Both the position numbers and the translations under genes were made by a program. A stretch of DNA of 64,000 nt from Lachnospiraceae bacterium (lineage in GTDB: Bacteria > Bacillota > Clostridia > Lachnospirales > Lachnospiraceae), in the NCBI GenBank assembly GCA_910575445.1, contig CAJTFW010000001.1, positions 434,001 to 498,000 of the forward strand. Direction: 5' to 3'. The notes beneath the pieces were generated by a model that saw nothing but the letters and a program-made list of their open reading frames with translations, was not told where the DNA came from and did no database searches. Below are positions 50,029 to 59,477 of this stretch, piece after piece. Numbering within the stretch: the first letter of the stretch is position 1; each line of letters starts with the position of its first letter.

Positions 50029-51648
50029 ATGGTTAAAAAATTGGCGTTGTTTTGCAACGTTTTGTTATTTGCAGGCATCTTCTTTTTTTTCGCAGTTTAT
50101 AGAAAACAGCCAGACACTCCATCTTCTCTAGCGTCAGGTTCTTTAAGTGTGCAAGTACAAGAGGCCAATGCCCTCTATCAAAGTCTGCCAAAGACTCTAG
50201 AGACCAAAGAGCTACGCGTGTGCTTTCGAGAAGAAGAATTAGCATGCGACCGTTCCACGAATACCTTTTATTTGCCCGTCAATATGGACGAGCCCACATG
50301 GGAAGCAGGTACCTTTACAGAGATAAGCAAAGAATTAGAAGTGCTCCCTCTAGAAGACTACACAACATTTGACAAAAAAAAGACCGTCGCAGAAGGTAGC
50401 AGAGTTTTGTTTCTTGTATGGGACAAAAAAGCGGATTCCTGCGCCACCATAGATGTCGTCTTTACAGGGCTTTCGATTACACGAATTGAGACCGATGCCA
50501 ACTTGGAGATTGATACCGTATTTGCTGGAAGTGTCGTCTTCTATCAGGACTGCGGACAGCGAAACTGGACACTGACCTCTGCTTTTCAGGCCAAAGAAAG
50601 AGGACAGACGACCAGAGAATTTCCCAAAAAAGGCTACCGCCTCAATCTGATTTCCATAACGCCAACCGGTGTGGTCAAAGAAAATAAAAAATCAGTGCTT
50701 GGTATGCGCAGCTCAGATTCCTGGATTTTCTATGCTATCTACAGCGACGAAAGCAAAGTGCGGGACAAGCTAAACATTGAACTTTGGAACGAATTTGGCG
50801 CTTCTCCACAAGAAAACCAGGTACATTTTGGTACGCATATGGAATATACCGAATTATTTGTAAATGGAGAATACCGGGGACTCTATGGTATTTTAGAGCC
50901 AATTGACAGCACACAGTTATCTATCTTTGAACATGAATATCTCTACAAACGAACTTATGGAAGAGAGCTGCGCTCTGAGCTGTTTGACGAAGTCCCAACA
51001 GAAGAATACCTAGGGGTGTTGGGGATGGAGATAAAAGGCAGAGAAGAATATGGAAGCAAGGCGGATTGGGAGTGTTTTCGTCGTTTTGTGGAGCTTTGTG
51101 AAAAAGATGACGAAGATTTTGCAGAAGAAGCCGAGATTCTTCTGGATATAGACAATTTCACAGATATTTGGCTGTATCTTCAGATGATATATGGGGAAGA
51201 TAATATATATAAAAATATGTTCTTTGCATTTAAAAAAGAGACAAGGGATTATCGTCTCTATCTGATTCCATGGGATGTGGACTTAAGTTGGGGCAATATC
51301 TATGTCGATGATGGAGAGAAGCTCTACACCACCTATGCACCGGAGCGTGCCAGTGCATATCTAAAGTGGCCGTTTGCAGACCGCGTACTCTCTCTAGATG
51401 TAGGAGGCGTAAAAAGTCTTGTAGCTAAGAAGTGGCAGACCCTTCGGGAAGGAACGTTGTCAGAAGAACATATAGAAGAAGTTCTTTTGGAGTGCACCCA
51501 TTTGGTACAGGATTCCGGGGCATTTGCAAGAGATGCCACCAGATGGCCTCTTAGCCCTCACAGCAGCGATACGAAGAATATTCGTATGTTTATGGAGGAG
51601 CGGATGGTTTTTATGGATGCATATATGGATAAAATAGAAGTAGAATAG
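50029..51648 (+). CDS. CotH family protein
   Basis: CotH-type atypical protein kinase-like protein of 539 residues with an N-terminal membrane segment or signal (about 5-24). Core motifs are visible: GYRLNLIS after the basic FPKKGY stretch, MEYTELFVNGEYRGLYGILEPID, and the DNIYKNMFFAFKKETRDYRLYLIPWDVDLSWGN region holding the metal-binding Asp residues. CotH kinases phosphorylate spore-coat proteins in Bacillus; in Clostridia cotH also sits with VTC and DUF4956 genes, as here. The substrate in this organism is unknown. Start follows CAGGAGAA. Confidence 0.85.
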   Translation: MVKKLALFCNVLLFAGIFFFFAVYRKQPDTPSSLASGSLSVQVQEANALYQSLPKTLETKELRVCFREEELACDRSTNTFYLPVNMDEPTWEAGTFTEISKELEVLPLEDYTTFDKKKTVAEGSRVLFLVWDKKADSCATIDVVFTGLSITRIETDANLEIDTVFAGSVVFYQDCGQRNWTLTSAFQAKERGQTTREFPKKGYRLNLISITPTGVVKENKKSVLGMRSSDSWIFYAIYSDESKVRDKLNIELWNEFGASPQENQVHFGTHMEYTELFVNGEYRGLYGILEPIDSTQLSIFEHEYLYKRTYGRELRSELFDEVPTEEYLGVLGMEIKGREEYGSKADWECFRRFVELCEKDDEDFAEEAEILLDIDNFTDIWLYLQMIYGEDNIYKNMFFAFKKETRDYRLYLIPWDVDLSWGNIYVDDGEKLYTTYAPERASAYLKWPFADRVLSLDVGGVKSLVAKKWQTLREGTLSEEHIEEVLLECTHLVQDSGAFARDATRWPLSPHSSDTKNIRMFMEERMVFMDAYMDKIEVE

Positions 51649-51658
51649 GAGTGATAGG

Positions 51659-52375
51659 ATGGAGCCAAAGGTCTTTGACCCTTCTTTGGCAGAAAATCAA
51701 TACCGGCATGAGTTTAAATATCTGGTCTCTTATGGGCAGCTAAAAATATTAGAGACGCGCCTAAAAGGACTGATACCTTTAGATACACATGTGGCGCAGA
51801 CCGGAAGCTATAATATCCGCAGTCTGTATTTTGACGATTATTATGACAGCTATCTAAAAGAGAATGAATCCGGGACAGACCCAAGAGAGAAGTTTCGGAT
51901 TCGGATTTACAATCACGACAGCAGTAGGATTCGGCTAGAACAAAAGAAAAAGGTGCGTGGGAAGACACAGAAGCTCTCTTGTTCACTTTCGCTAGAGCAG
52001 TGTCAGCTTTTGATGCAAGGAGAGATACCAGAAATAAAAGCCGACGCGCCAGCAGTGCTTATCAAGCTGGTTCTTTTGATGAAGACAAGGCTTTTGCGTC
52101 CCAAGGTGATTATTGAGTACGAAAGGATTCCCTATATCTATCCTTATGGCAATGTAAGAATTACGATGGATGAGCATATCAAAAGCGCTAAAAGGATTGA
52201 TTTATTTTTAGAGGAGCAGATTCCCCTTCGACCGATTCTGCCAGCGGGACAGCATATTCTGGAAGTAAAATACGACGAATATCTGCCAGATTTTATCTAT
52301 CGTGCAGTCTCGCTTCCACATCTAAGACCAACCGCGTTTTCCAAGTATTATCTTGGCAGACGTTATCATCTATAA
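51659..52375 (+). CDS. VTC domain protein, polyphosphate polymerase-like
   Basis: A 238-residue soluble protein with the VTC fold: RHEFKYLVSYGQLKILETRL at the N terminus, YNIRSLYFDDYYDSYLKE, FRIRIYNHDSSRIRLEQKKKV and the late ILEVKYDEYLPDFI. In yeast Vtc4 the same tunnel domain makes polyphosphate from ATP; the basic and acidic residues that line the tunnel (R, K, E in these motifs) appear kept. The bacterial function is not proven. It is 10 bp after cotH. Confidence 0.85.
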   Translation: MEPKVFDPSLAENQYRHEFKYLVSYGQLKILETRLKGLIPLDTHVAQTGSYNIRSLYFDDYYDSYLKENESGTDPREKFRIRIYNHDSSRIRLEQKKKVRGKTQKLSCSLSLEQCQLLMQGEIPEIKADAPAVLIKLVLLMKTRLLRPKVIIEYERIPYIYPYGNVRITMDEHIKSAKRIDLFLEEQIPLRPILPAGQHILEVKYDEYLPDFIYRAVSLPHLRPTAFSKYYLGRRYHL

Positions 52376-52400
52376 GTAAAGAAAAGGAGAACTACATAAG

Positions 52401-53075
52401 ATGGGATTTCAAGATGTTTTTAAAAAATCATTTTTAGAAGGATTTGGCGGTATGGATATCACAACCGGAAAGATTGCTGCGACTCTGGCAGTCACAATCC
52501 TTCTAGCGCTGTATATCTTTTTTATCTACCGGCTTGTGACGCGCAAGGTTTTTTACTCCAAGAGTTTTAATATCTCTTTAGCTGCACTTTCGATGATTAC
52601 TGCAGCGATTATTCTTGCGATGCAGTCAAATCTGGTTATCTCGCTTGGTATGGTCGGTGCACTGTCGATTGTCCGTTTTCGAACAGCGATTAAAGACCCT
52701 ATGGATTTAGTGTTTTTATTCTGGTCTATCAGTGTCGGGATTATCTGTGGAGCCGGGCTGTTTGAAGTGGCACTGATTACATCGGTGGCGGTGACTGTCT
52801 GTATCTTGGCTTTGGATTTGCTGCCAGTGGCAAAAGCACCGATGATGCTGGTGGTAAACAGCACCAAGATGGATGGAGAAGAAGAGATACTAGGAGTGGT
52901 AAAGAAATATGCAAGTTCTTGCAAGGTAAAATCCAGAAATCTGTCTAAGGACCGTTTAGACTTAGTGGTGGAGCTTCGGGTAAAAGAAGAAAGTGAGCTT
53001 GTCAAAGAAGTGGCAACTCTTTCAGGAATACTCAGTGCTTCATTGATTGCTCATGATGGAGAGGTAACATTCTAG
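52401..53075 (+). CDS. DUF4956 membrane protein
   Basis: A 224-residue protein with about four membrane segments in its first 150 residues and a soluble C-terminal domain. The conserved stretch SLGMVGALSIVRFRTAIKDP followed by MDLVFLFWSISVGIICGAG is the DUF4956 hallmark. Genes of this family regularly follow cotH and VTC genes, so the three likely form one functional unit, perhaps in polyphosphate or surface-protein modification. Confidence 0.88.
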   Translation: MGFQDVFKKSFLEGFGGMDITTGKIAATLAVTILLALYIFFIYRLVTRKVFYSKSFNISLAALSMITAAIILAMQSNLVISLGMVGALSIVRFRTAIKDPMDLVFLFWSISVGIICGAGLFEVALITSVAVTVCILALDLLPVAKAPMMLVVNSTKMDGEEEILGVVKKYASSCKVKSRNLSKDRLDLVVELRVKEESELVKEVATLSGILSASLIAHDGEVTF

Positions 53076-53082
53076 GACGACT

Positions 53083-54852
53083 ATGAAAGATGTCAGTTAC
53101 GCAAAACGCGGATATCATTATGTAAAAAATTATGGGATGGCAGGATTGTATCTAAAGGTACAAGAGCGTCTCTACAGGAACAATCTTGAAAAAGACTACC
53201 AGGAGTGGATGTATGCTATGCGCCCGGCAGAGAGTGAAAAGGCGCTGCAAAGAGAACATAAGTTTGCATATACTCCTTTGATTAGTGTGGTCGTTCCTCT
53301 GTATCAGACACCCGAACTCTATCTAAGAGAGATGATAGAGTCCGTGCTCCATCAGACTTATGCAAATCTAGAACTCTGCCTGGCGGATGGAAGCACAGAA
53401 GATGAGACGGTCAGAACCATAGTACAGAGCTATCTGCAGCAGGATAGCAGGATACATTATCAAAAGCTTACAGAGAATCTGGGGATTTCTGAGAATACCA
53501 ATGCAGCGATTGCAATGGCAAAAGGGGACTATCTGGCACTTTTAGACCATGACGACTTGCTAGAAGAACATGCATTGTTTGAAGTGGTGAAATATCTTCA
53601 GGAGTACCCGGATACCGATTTCTTATATACCGATGAAGACAAGGTGACATTTGACTCTGCTCACTACTTTCAGCCTCATTTTAAACCTGATTTTAACAGG
53701 GACTTGTTAAGGAGTAACAACTATATCTGTCATCTGTTGGTGGTAAAACGTACATTTTTAGAGACTGTTGGACCTTATCAAAAGGCGTTTGACGGCGCAC
53801 AGGACTATGATTTTATCTTGCGGTGCAGTGAACAGGCAGCGCAGATTGGGCATATCTCAAAAGTGCTCTATCACTGGAGATGCTATCATCTCTCGACTGC
53901 CGGAGACCCGCAGAGCAAGACTTATGCATATGAAGCCGGAAAGCGGGCAGTGGAAGCACATCTAAAACGTATGGGTGTGGAAGCTTCTGTGGAGATGATG
54001 ACAAATCCCGGCTTTTATCGGGTAAATTATACACTTTTATCGGCTCCTAAAATCTGTATTATACTGTTAGATGTACCGTATTTAAGTGTTTTAAGGCGGT
54101 TTTTTAAGGCGATTATACGAAACAGAACCTATGCCAATATTGAGGTGCTATTACTGCTAGATGCGCCCGTAAAAAATAAATTAATTCTGAATTTTGTAAA
54201 AGAACATAGACAAATACCAATAAAAGTAGTATATTGTACTAGTGCATGTAATAAATTTGTAACATTTTCCAGGTTAGCAGACAAGCTAGACAGCGAATAT
54301 CTGGTGTTTTTGGAGAGCCATATTGAGAAATTTTCCAAAGGATGGCTGGAGAGATTTTTGGGAAATGCACAAAGAGAAGATGCAGGAGCAGTCGGAGGAC
54401 GTATCTACGATTATAGACACAAGCTTCGCTACGGAGCAAAGATACTGGGATTAGACGGACTAGCCGGAGATGCTTTTGCCGGATTAAAGCTTGGCTATAC
54501 AGGATATTTTCACAAAGTTATCTTGCAGCAGAATTTTCATGCGGTCTCTGCTAAGGCGATGATGATAAAGAGAGAGCGCTTTTTGGAAGCCGGGGGATTC
54601 TCGGAGGATGTAGAAGACCGGATGAAGGATGTGGATCTGTGTCTTAAACTGGAAAAGCTTGGTTATTTCAATATCTATGAGCCAGGAGTTGTTCTAATAG
54701 AACAGAAATATCAGATGCACAAAAAGAAGGCTATAAGGCCCGCCGCTATTTTTGAGAAAAAATGGAGGGACCTTCTTCAGATACCAGACAGGTACTATAA
54801 CTCTAATCTTTCTTTGGAAGATACAGCTTGTCGGGTGAAGGACTGTCATTAG
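53083..54852 (+). CDS. two-domain GT2 glycosyltransferase with degenerate second domain
   Basis: A 589-residue protein related to the enzyme at 41566. Domain 1 (about 65-310) is intact: ISVVVPLYQTPELYLREM, ALLDHDDLLEE with the acidic motif, and the YTDEDKVTF segment. Domain 2 (about 325-570) keeps the overall pattern but the expected LFLNNDTE motif reads VFLESHIEKF, and the start reads ICIILLDVPYLSVLRRF, so its metal-binding acidic motif appears lost. It probably transfers one sugar, with the second domain structural. It lies 7 bp after the DUF4956 gene. Confidence 0.82.
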   Translation: MKDVSYAKRGYHYVKNYGMAGLYLKVQERLYRNNLEKDYQEWMYAMRPAESEKALQREHKFAYTPLISVVVPLYQTPELYLREMIESVLHQTYANLELCLADGSTEDETVRTIVQSYLQQDSRIHYQKLTENLGISENTNAAIAMAKGDYLALLDHDDLLEEHALFEVVKYLQEYPDTDFLYTDEDKVTFDSAHYFQPHFKPDFNRDLLRSNNYICHLLVVKRTFLETVGPYQKAFDGAQDYDFILRCSEQAAQIGHISKVLYHWRCYHLSTAGDPQSKTYAYEAGKRAVEAHLKRMGVEASVEMMTNPGFYRVNYTLLSAPKICIILLDVPYLSVLRRFFKAIIRNRTYANIEVLLLLDAPVKNKLILNFVKEHRQIPIKVVYCTSACNKFVTFSRLADKLDSEYLVFLESHIEKFSKGWLERFLGNAQREDAGAVGGRIYDYRHKLRYGAKILGLDGLAGDAFAGLKLGYTGYFHKVILQQNFHAVSAKAMMIKRERFLEAGGFSEDVEDRMKDVDLCLKLEKLGYFNIYEPGVVLIEQKYQMHKKKAIRPAAIFEKKWRDLLQIPDRYYNSNLSLEDTACRVKDCH

Positions 54853-54864
54853 AGGGGATAACAC

Positions 54865-55824
54865 ATGTCAGACGTAACGATTGTGATTCCCAATTACAAT
54901 GGGGTCTTATACTTAGAAGCCTGTCTGCGTTCCGTATTCGCGCAGTCAGATGTCTCGATGGAAGTCATTGTAGTGGACAATGGTTCTACAGATGGCAGCC
55001 AAACACTGATAAAGGAACAGTTTAAAGATTGTCAGCTGGTCTGTCTTCGGGAAAATTATGGATTTAGCAGAGCGGTCAATGAAGGAATCAAAAGGGCCAA
55101 AAGTCCCTATGTGATACTTTTAAATAACGATACGGAAGTAAAGCCGGATTTTGCCAAGGAGCTGCTAGATGCGATTCAAAAAGATGATAGAAGATTTTCC
55201 TGTGCCGCTAAGATGCTGCAATATGAGAAGCGGGAGCTTTTAGACAATGCCGGCGATTTTTACTGCGCGCTTGGATGGGGGATTGCAAGAGGCAAAGGAA
55301 AGCCATCTAAGGAATATGACAAAGAAGAAGAGATATTCTCCTCCTGTGCCGGAGCAGCCATCTACCAGAAGAAGCTTTTGGAAGAATTAGGCGGATTTGA
55401 CGAGGCGCATTTTGTCTATCTAGAAGATATCGATGTGTCTTATAGAGCCAAGATTTATGGCTATTCTCATTGGTATGTGCCAAAGGCTGAGGTCTTTCAT
55501 ATAGGGAGTGCTACAAGTGGTTCCCGCTATAATCGCTTTAAAGTGATACATTCTGCGGGGAATAATATTTATGTAATCTATAAAAATATGCCCTTTTTAC
55601 AGATGATACTGAATCTTCCATTTCTGATACCAGGATTTTTGATAAAATATTTATTTTTTGCAAAAAAAGGATTTGGAAGAGAATATAGGGAAGGTCTGCG
55701 AAGAGGATTTTTGCTGTGCAGGGCACATGCAGACCGCAAGGTTCCATTTTGTATGGGACATGTTCGGGCATATCTAAAGATTCAGATAGAGCTTTGGAAA
55801 AATATTCTGCTTTTTGCAGGATGA
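54865..55824 (+). CDS. GT2 family glycosyltransferase, rhamnosyltransferase-like
   Basis: A 319-residue GT-A enzyme: VTIVIPNYNGVLYLEACLRS at the N terminus, VVDNGSTDGSQTLI, YVILLNNDTEVKPDF with the metal-binding motif, and GGFDEAHFVYLEDIDVSYRAK, the WbbL-type signature. The C-terminal hydrophobic stretch (about 245-270) may associate with the membrane. Rhamnose transfer is an inference from WbbL similarity and from rfbA/rfbC in the locus. Confidence 0.88.
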   Translation: MSDVTIVIPNYNGVLYLEACLRSVFAQSDVSMEVIVVDNGSTDGSQTLIKEQFKDCQLVCLRENYGFSRAVNEGIKRAKSPYVILLNNDTEVKPDFAKELLDAIQKDDRRFSCAAKMLQYEKRELLDNAGDFYCALGWGIARGKGKPSKEYDKEEEIFSSCAGAAIYQKKLLEELGGFDEAHFVYLEDIDVSYRAKIYGYSHWYVPKAEVFHIGSATSGSRYNRFKVIHSAGNNIYVIYKNMPFLQMILNLPFLIPGFLIKYLFFAKKGFGREYREGLRRGFLLCRAHADRKVPFCMGHVRAYLKIQIELWKNILLFAG

Positions 55825-55857
55825 TTGCAGCAGCAAAAATAAGACAGGTGAGGGACT

Positions 55858-57267
55858 TTGATGAAGGATAATCAGCGGTATTATGCCAGGCTTCATGCTG
55901 TGGTAGATGCCGTCGTCATTTGTATAGCATATCTGTTGTCATGGGTTTTAAAGTTCCTGATACTCGATGGCCAAAAGGGTCTGACGTTTCCTCAGTACTG
56001 TGGAGCACTGATTCCGATAGTGCCATTGTATCTGATATTGTATCTGGCTTTTAACCTGTATACCTCAAAGCGTCTTCAGGGACGCAGGTTAGAGGGCAGC
56101 AATATAATCAAAGCGAATACCATAGGCCTTCTACTGGTTATGGGTGTGCTTTTTTTGCTCCGCGGTTACAGTGATTATGCGGAATATTACTCCAAGACGA
56201 TGCTGTTTTACTTTTATGGCATCAATATTATACTAGAAGCGGGTGTACGCAATCTTATCCGCGCCGGACTTCGCAAGATTCACAAAAGCGGATTTAATCT
56301 GCGCCATGTAATCTTTGTAGGGTACAGCAGCGCGACAGAAGCCTTTATCGACCGTATCCGCGCCAATCCTCAGTGGGGTTATAAAATCAGCGGCATTTTA
56401 GATGACAACAAAGAGATTGGATATACTTATAAAGATGTCGCCATTCTTGGGACGACAGATGATTTAGAGACCATATTAGAGAATAATCGCTTAGATGAAA
56501 TCGCACTGACGTTCGGCCTTCAGGAATACTATAAGCTGAAACATGTGGTCGCTATCTGTGAAAAATCTGGTGTGCATACAAAATTCGTACCAGATTATAA
56601 TGATATTATACCGACGAAGCCATATACCGAAGACCTTTTAGGACTTCCGGTAGTCAATATTCGTCATGTGCCGCTAACCAATACTTTTCATATGATATGC
56701 AAGCGGGTGGTGGACATTATTGGTTCTGTTCTTGCAATCATTGTCTTTTCACCAGTGATGCTGGTTACGGCTTTTTTGGTAAAAACTACGTCCAAAGGGC
56801 CGTTAATATATAAACAGGAGCGTGTAGGGCTCCATAACCAGATTTTTCAGATGTATAAATTCCGTTCCATGGAAGTGCAGTCTGCACGCAGCGAGAAGAA
56901 GGCATGGACCGTCCGTAATGACCCCCGCGTCACCAAGGTGGGGAAGATAATCAGGAGGACCAGCATTGATGAACTGCCGCAGCTTTTTAATATCCTAAAA
57001 GGTGATATGAGCCTGGTAGGTCCGCGTCCTGAACGGCCATTTTTTGTGGAGAAGTTTCGGGAAGAGATTCCGCGCTACATGGTAAAACACCAGGTAAGAC
57101 CAGGACTGACCGGATGGGCACAAGTCAATGGGTATCGGGGGGATACATCAATTAAGAAACGTATCGAATACGACCTGTATTATATTGAAAACTGGACAAT
57201 GGGGCTGGATATCAAGATTCTGTTCCTGACGTTCTTCAAAGGTTTTGTGAATAAGAATGCTTATTAA
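55858..57267 (+). CDS. polyprenyl-phosphate sugar-1-phosphate transferase (WcaJ/RfbP-like)
   Basis: Initiating transferase that puts the first sugar phosphate on undecaprenyl phosphate. The 469-residue protein has four N-terminal membrane segments, a CoA-binding-like cytoplasmic domain (about 140-260), and the C-terminal bacterial sugar transferase domain: [52 protein letters not shown] and VGPRPERP. This size is that of the polyisoprenyl-phosphate hexose-1-phosphate transferase group. Sugar specificity cannot be told from sequence. Confidence 0.92.
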   Translation: MMKDNQRYYARLHAVVDAVVICIAYLLSWVLKFLILDGQKGLTFPQYCGALIPIVPLYLILYLAFNLYTSKRLQGRRLEGSNIIKANTIGLLLVMGVLFLLRGYSDYAEYYSKTMLFYFYGINIILEAGVRNLIRAGLRKIHKSGFNLRHVIFVGYSSATEAFIDRIRANPQWGYKISGILDDNKEIGYTYKDVAILGTTDDLETILENNRLDEIALTFGLQEYYKLKHVVAICEKSGVHTKFVPDYNDIIPTKPYTEDLLGLPVVNIRHVPLTNTFHMICKRVVDIIGSVLAIIVFSPVMLVTAFLVKTTSKGPLIYKQERVGLHNQIFQMYKFRSMEVQSARSEKKAWTVRNDPRVTKVGKIIRRTSIDELPQLFNILKGDMSLVGPRPERPFFVEKFREEIPRYMVKHQVRPGLTGWAQVNGYRGDTSIKKRIEYDLYYIENWTMGLDIKILFLTFFKGFVNKNAY

Positions 57268-57288
57268 CAGGCGTAGAAAGGATGAATT

Positions 57289-58458
57289 ATGGCGAAAGAA
57301 ACAATGAAAAAAACAAGTTCGAAAAAAAGTTCTTCCGGCAAAAGTGCTTCTAAAAAGAGTTCTTCTGGAAAGAGTTCTTCAGGGAGGGCTGCTTCCTCAT
57401 CATCTGCTAAGAGGAGTTCTTCTGCTAAGAAAGCAGCGAAAAAGAGAAAAAGAATTATTATTTTTGGTGTGGAGATACTGCTGCTTCTTGCCTTAGTGGT
57501 TGGTTTTTATGTGATTCGGCAGTTAGACAGGATTCAAAAACCAGAGGTAAAGGCAGAGGAGATTCAAGTTAATCCTGATATCCAGGAGACAACCGTTGAG
57601 ACGATGTCTGGCTATACAAATGTAGCACTTTTTGGACTGGATACAAGAAAGGCTGGTCAGCTTGGAAAAGGAAACCGAAGTGATACGATTATTATTGCGA
57701 GTATCAACAATGATACCAAAGAGGTAAAGCTGGTATCGGTATACCGTGATACGTATCTTGATTTGACCAATGGAAAATACAATAAATGTAACGGCGCCTA
57801 CTCCGCCGGTGGTCCAAAGCAGGCAATCAATATGCTGAATAAGAACCTGGATTTGGATATTGAATATTATGTGAGCGTGGACTTTGCAGCGCTGACACAG
57901 ACCGTTGATTTGCTTGGTGGAATTGACATTGATGTAGATGAGACTGAGATTTCGCATCTGAATAACTATACAGAAGAGACATCAAAAGTGACAGGTGTAA
58001 AGACGACAAAGCTGACACAGACAGGGCTTCAGACGTTAGATGGTGTACAGGCAACTTCCTATTGTCGTATTCGTTATACGGCAGGAGATGACTTTAAGCG
58101 TACAGAGCGCCAGAGAGAAGTTATTATGGAGATTGTCAACAAGGCAAAGAAAGCGGATATTACAGAGATTAATGAGATAATTAATACCGTATTTTCTAAG
58201 ATTGCAACAAATTATACCAACGATGAACTGCTGTCATTAGCTCCGCAGATGATTGGATATGATATTATTGATACACAGGGATTTCCGTTTGACAAGGCAA
58301 ATGGAAAGATTAGCGGAAAGGGAGCTGTTGTAATTCCAGTGAATTTAGCGGATAATGTAAGACAGCTACATGAATATTTATTTGGAAATGAAGACTATAC
58401 ACCATCAGAAGAAGTACAGCTGATTTCGGATCAGATTACTTCTGATACGGGGTATTAA
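57289..58458 (+). CDS. LytR-CpsA-Psr family polymer-wall ligase
   Basis: Transfers undecaprenyl-linked polymers to peptidoglycan outside the cell. The 389-residue protein has an unusual cytoplasmic tail of about 50 Ser/Lys residues, one membrane segment (about 60-80) and an LCP domain: VALFGLDTRKAGQLGKGNRS, SVYRDTYLDL, GGPKQAINMLNK and CRIRYTAGDDFKRTERQREV, with the Arg/Asp residues that bind the polyprenyl pyrophosphate. Its place next to the initiating transferase supports attachment of the locus product to the wall. Confidence 0.93.
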   Translation: MAKETMKKTSSKKSSSGKSASKKSSSGKSSSGRAASSSSAKRSSSAKKAAKKRKRIIIFGVEILLLLALVVGFYVIRQLDRIQKPEVKAEEIQVNPDIQETTVETMSGYTNVALFGLDTRKAGQLGKGNRSDTIIIASINNDTKEVKLVSVYRDTYLDLTNGKYNKCNGAYSAGGPKQAINMLNKNLDLDIEYYVSVDFAALTQTVDLLGGIDIDVDETEISHLNNYTEETSKVTGVKTTKLTQTGLQTLDGVQATSYCRIRYTAGDDFKRTERQREVIMEIVNKAKKADITEINEIINTVFSKIATNYTNDELLSLAPQMIGYDIIDTQGFPFDKANGKISGKGAVVIPVNLADNVRQLHEYLFGNEDYTPSEEVQLISDQITSDTGY

Positions 58459-58469
58459 GAAGTATGACA

Positions 58470-58501
58470 GAATCGCCACAAGGTATACCTTGTGGCGATT
58501 C
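58470..58501. repeat. perfect 32-bp palindrome after the LCP gene
   Basis: GAATCGCCACAAGGTA and its exact reverse complement are adjacent without a spacer. It lies 11 bp after the LCP stop and has no T tract on either side, so it is not a typical terminator. It may be a protein-binding site, an mRNA 3' stabiliser or a weak terminator. Confidence 0.85.
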
Positions 58502-58531
58502 CTGAAATTGGGAAAAGAGAGGGTTTAAGCA

Positions 58532-59455
58532 ATGACGGTGGATGTGTTGATTCCTTCGTATCGGCCTGGGAAGCAGTTAGAGCGGTTGATTCGGCGGATT
58601 TTAAAGCAAAGTTATCCAGTTGGGAAGATATTGGTGATGAATACGGAGGAGGAATATTTTCCAGAGGAGCTAAAAGGAAAATATAAGAAAGTACTCGTGC
58701 ATCACCTTAGCAAGAAGGAATTTGACCATGGAGGAACGCGAGACAAAGGAATTGGTATGTCTAAGGCGGATGTGGTAGTCTGTATGACACAGGATGCGCT
58801 GCCAGCAGATGACAGGGTGATAGAAGAACTTTTAAAACCCTTTGCGGATGCTAACGTCTGGGCGGCATATGCAAGACAGCTGCCAGCAGAAGGATGCAGT
58901 GAGATAGAGAAGTATACCAGAAGTTTTAACTATCCAAAGGAAAGCTGTCTAAAAGGGAAAGAAGACCTTGAAAAACTAGGGGTTAAGACCTATTTTTGCT
59001 CGAACGTGTGTGCGGCGTGGAGACGGGATATATATATAAAGCTTGGAGGATTTGCCAAATATACGGTCTTTAATGAGGATATGATTTATGCCGGGAAAGT
59101 GGTACAAAATGGGGGACTGATTGCGTATTGTGCCGATGCCAAGGTTATTCATTCGCACAATTACAGTATGATGCAGCAGTTCCACCGGTATTTTGACTTG
59201 GCTGTTTCACAGACGATGCACCCGGAGATTTTTGCAGGAGTTCGCTCAGAATCAGAAGGAGCAAAACTTGTAAAAAAGACCATAGGGCATTGTATCCGTA
59301 TTGGAAAGCCATGGCTGATTATCCAGGTGGTGACACAAAATGCAGGAAAGTTTTTGGGGTATAAAATGGGGCAGAAGTATCAAAGGCTTTCAAAAGATGT
59401 GATTCTGTGGTGTACGATGAACCGGTCATATTGGGAGAAACGATATCGAGAATAA
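58532..59455 (+). CDS. GT2 family glycosyltransferase
   Basis: A 307-residue GT-A enzyme. The N terminus TVDVLIPSYRPGKQLERLIR and the phrases FDHGGTRDKGIGMSKADVVVCMTQDALP (where the acidic motif is replaced by TQDA, with one Asp) and FNEDMIYAGKV resemble the RfbF/RhlC-like rhamnosyltransferases that carry the H-G-G-x-R segment. It is the last glycosyltransferase gene of the locus. The ATG follows AGAGAGGG. Confidence 0.85.
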   Translation: MTVDVLIPSYRPGKQLERLIRRILKQSYPVGKILVMNTEEEYFPEELKGKYKKVLVHHLSKKEFDHGGTRDKGIGMSKADVVVCMTQDALPADDRVIEELLKPFADANVWAAYARQLPAEGCSEIEKYTRSFNYPKESCLKGKEDLEKLGVKTYFCSNVCAAWRRDIYIKLGGFAKYTVFNEDMIYAGKVVQNGGLIAYCADAKVIHSHNYSMMQQFHRYFDLAVSQTMHPEIFAGVRSESEGAKLVKKTIGHCIRIGKPWLIIQVVTQNAGKFLGYKMGQKYQRLSKDVILWCTMNRSYWEKRYRE

Positions 59456-59477
59456 TACTAAGAGTAAAGGAGTAGAG

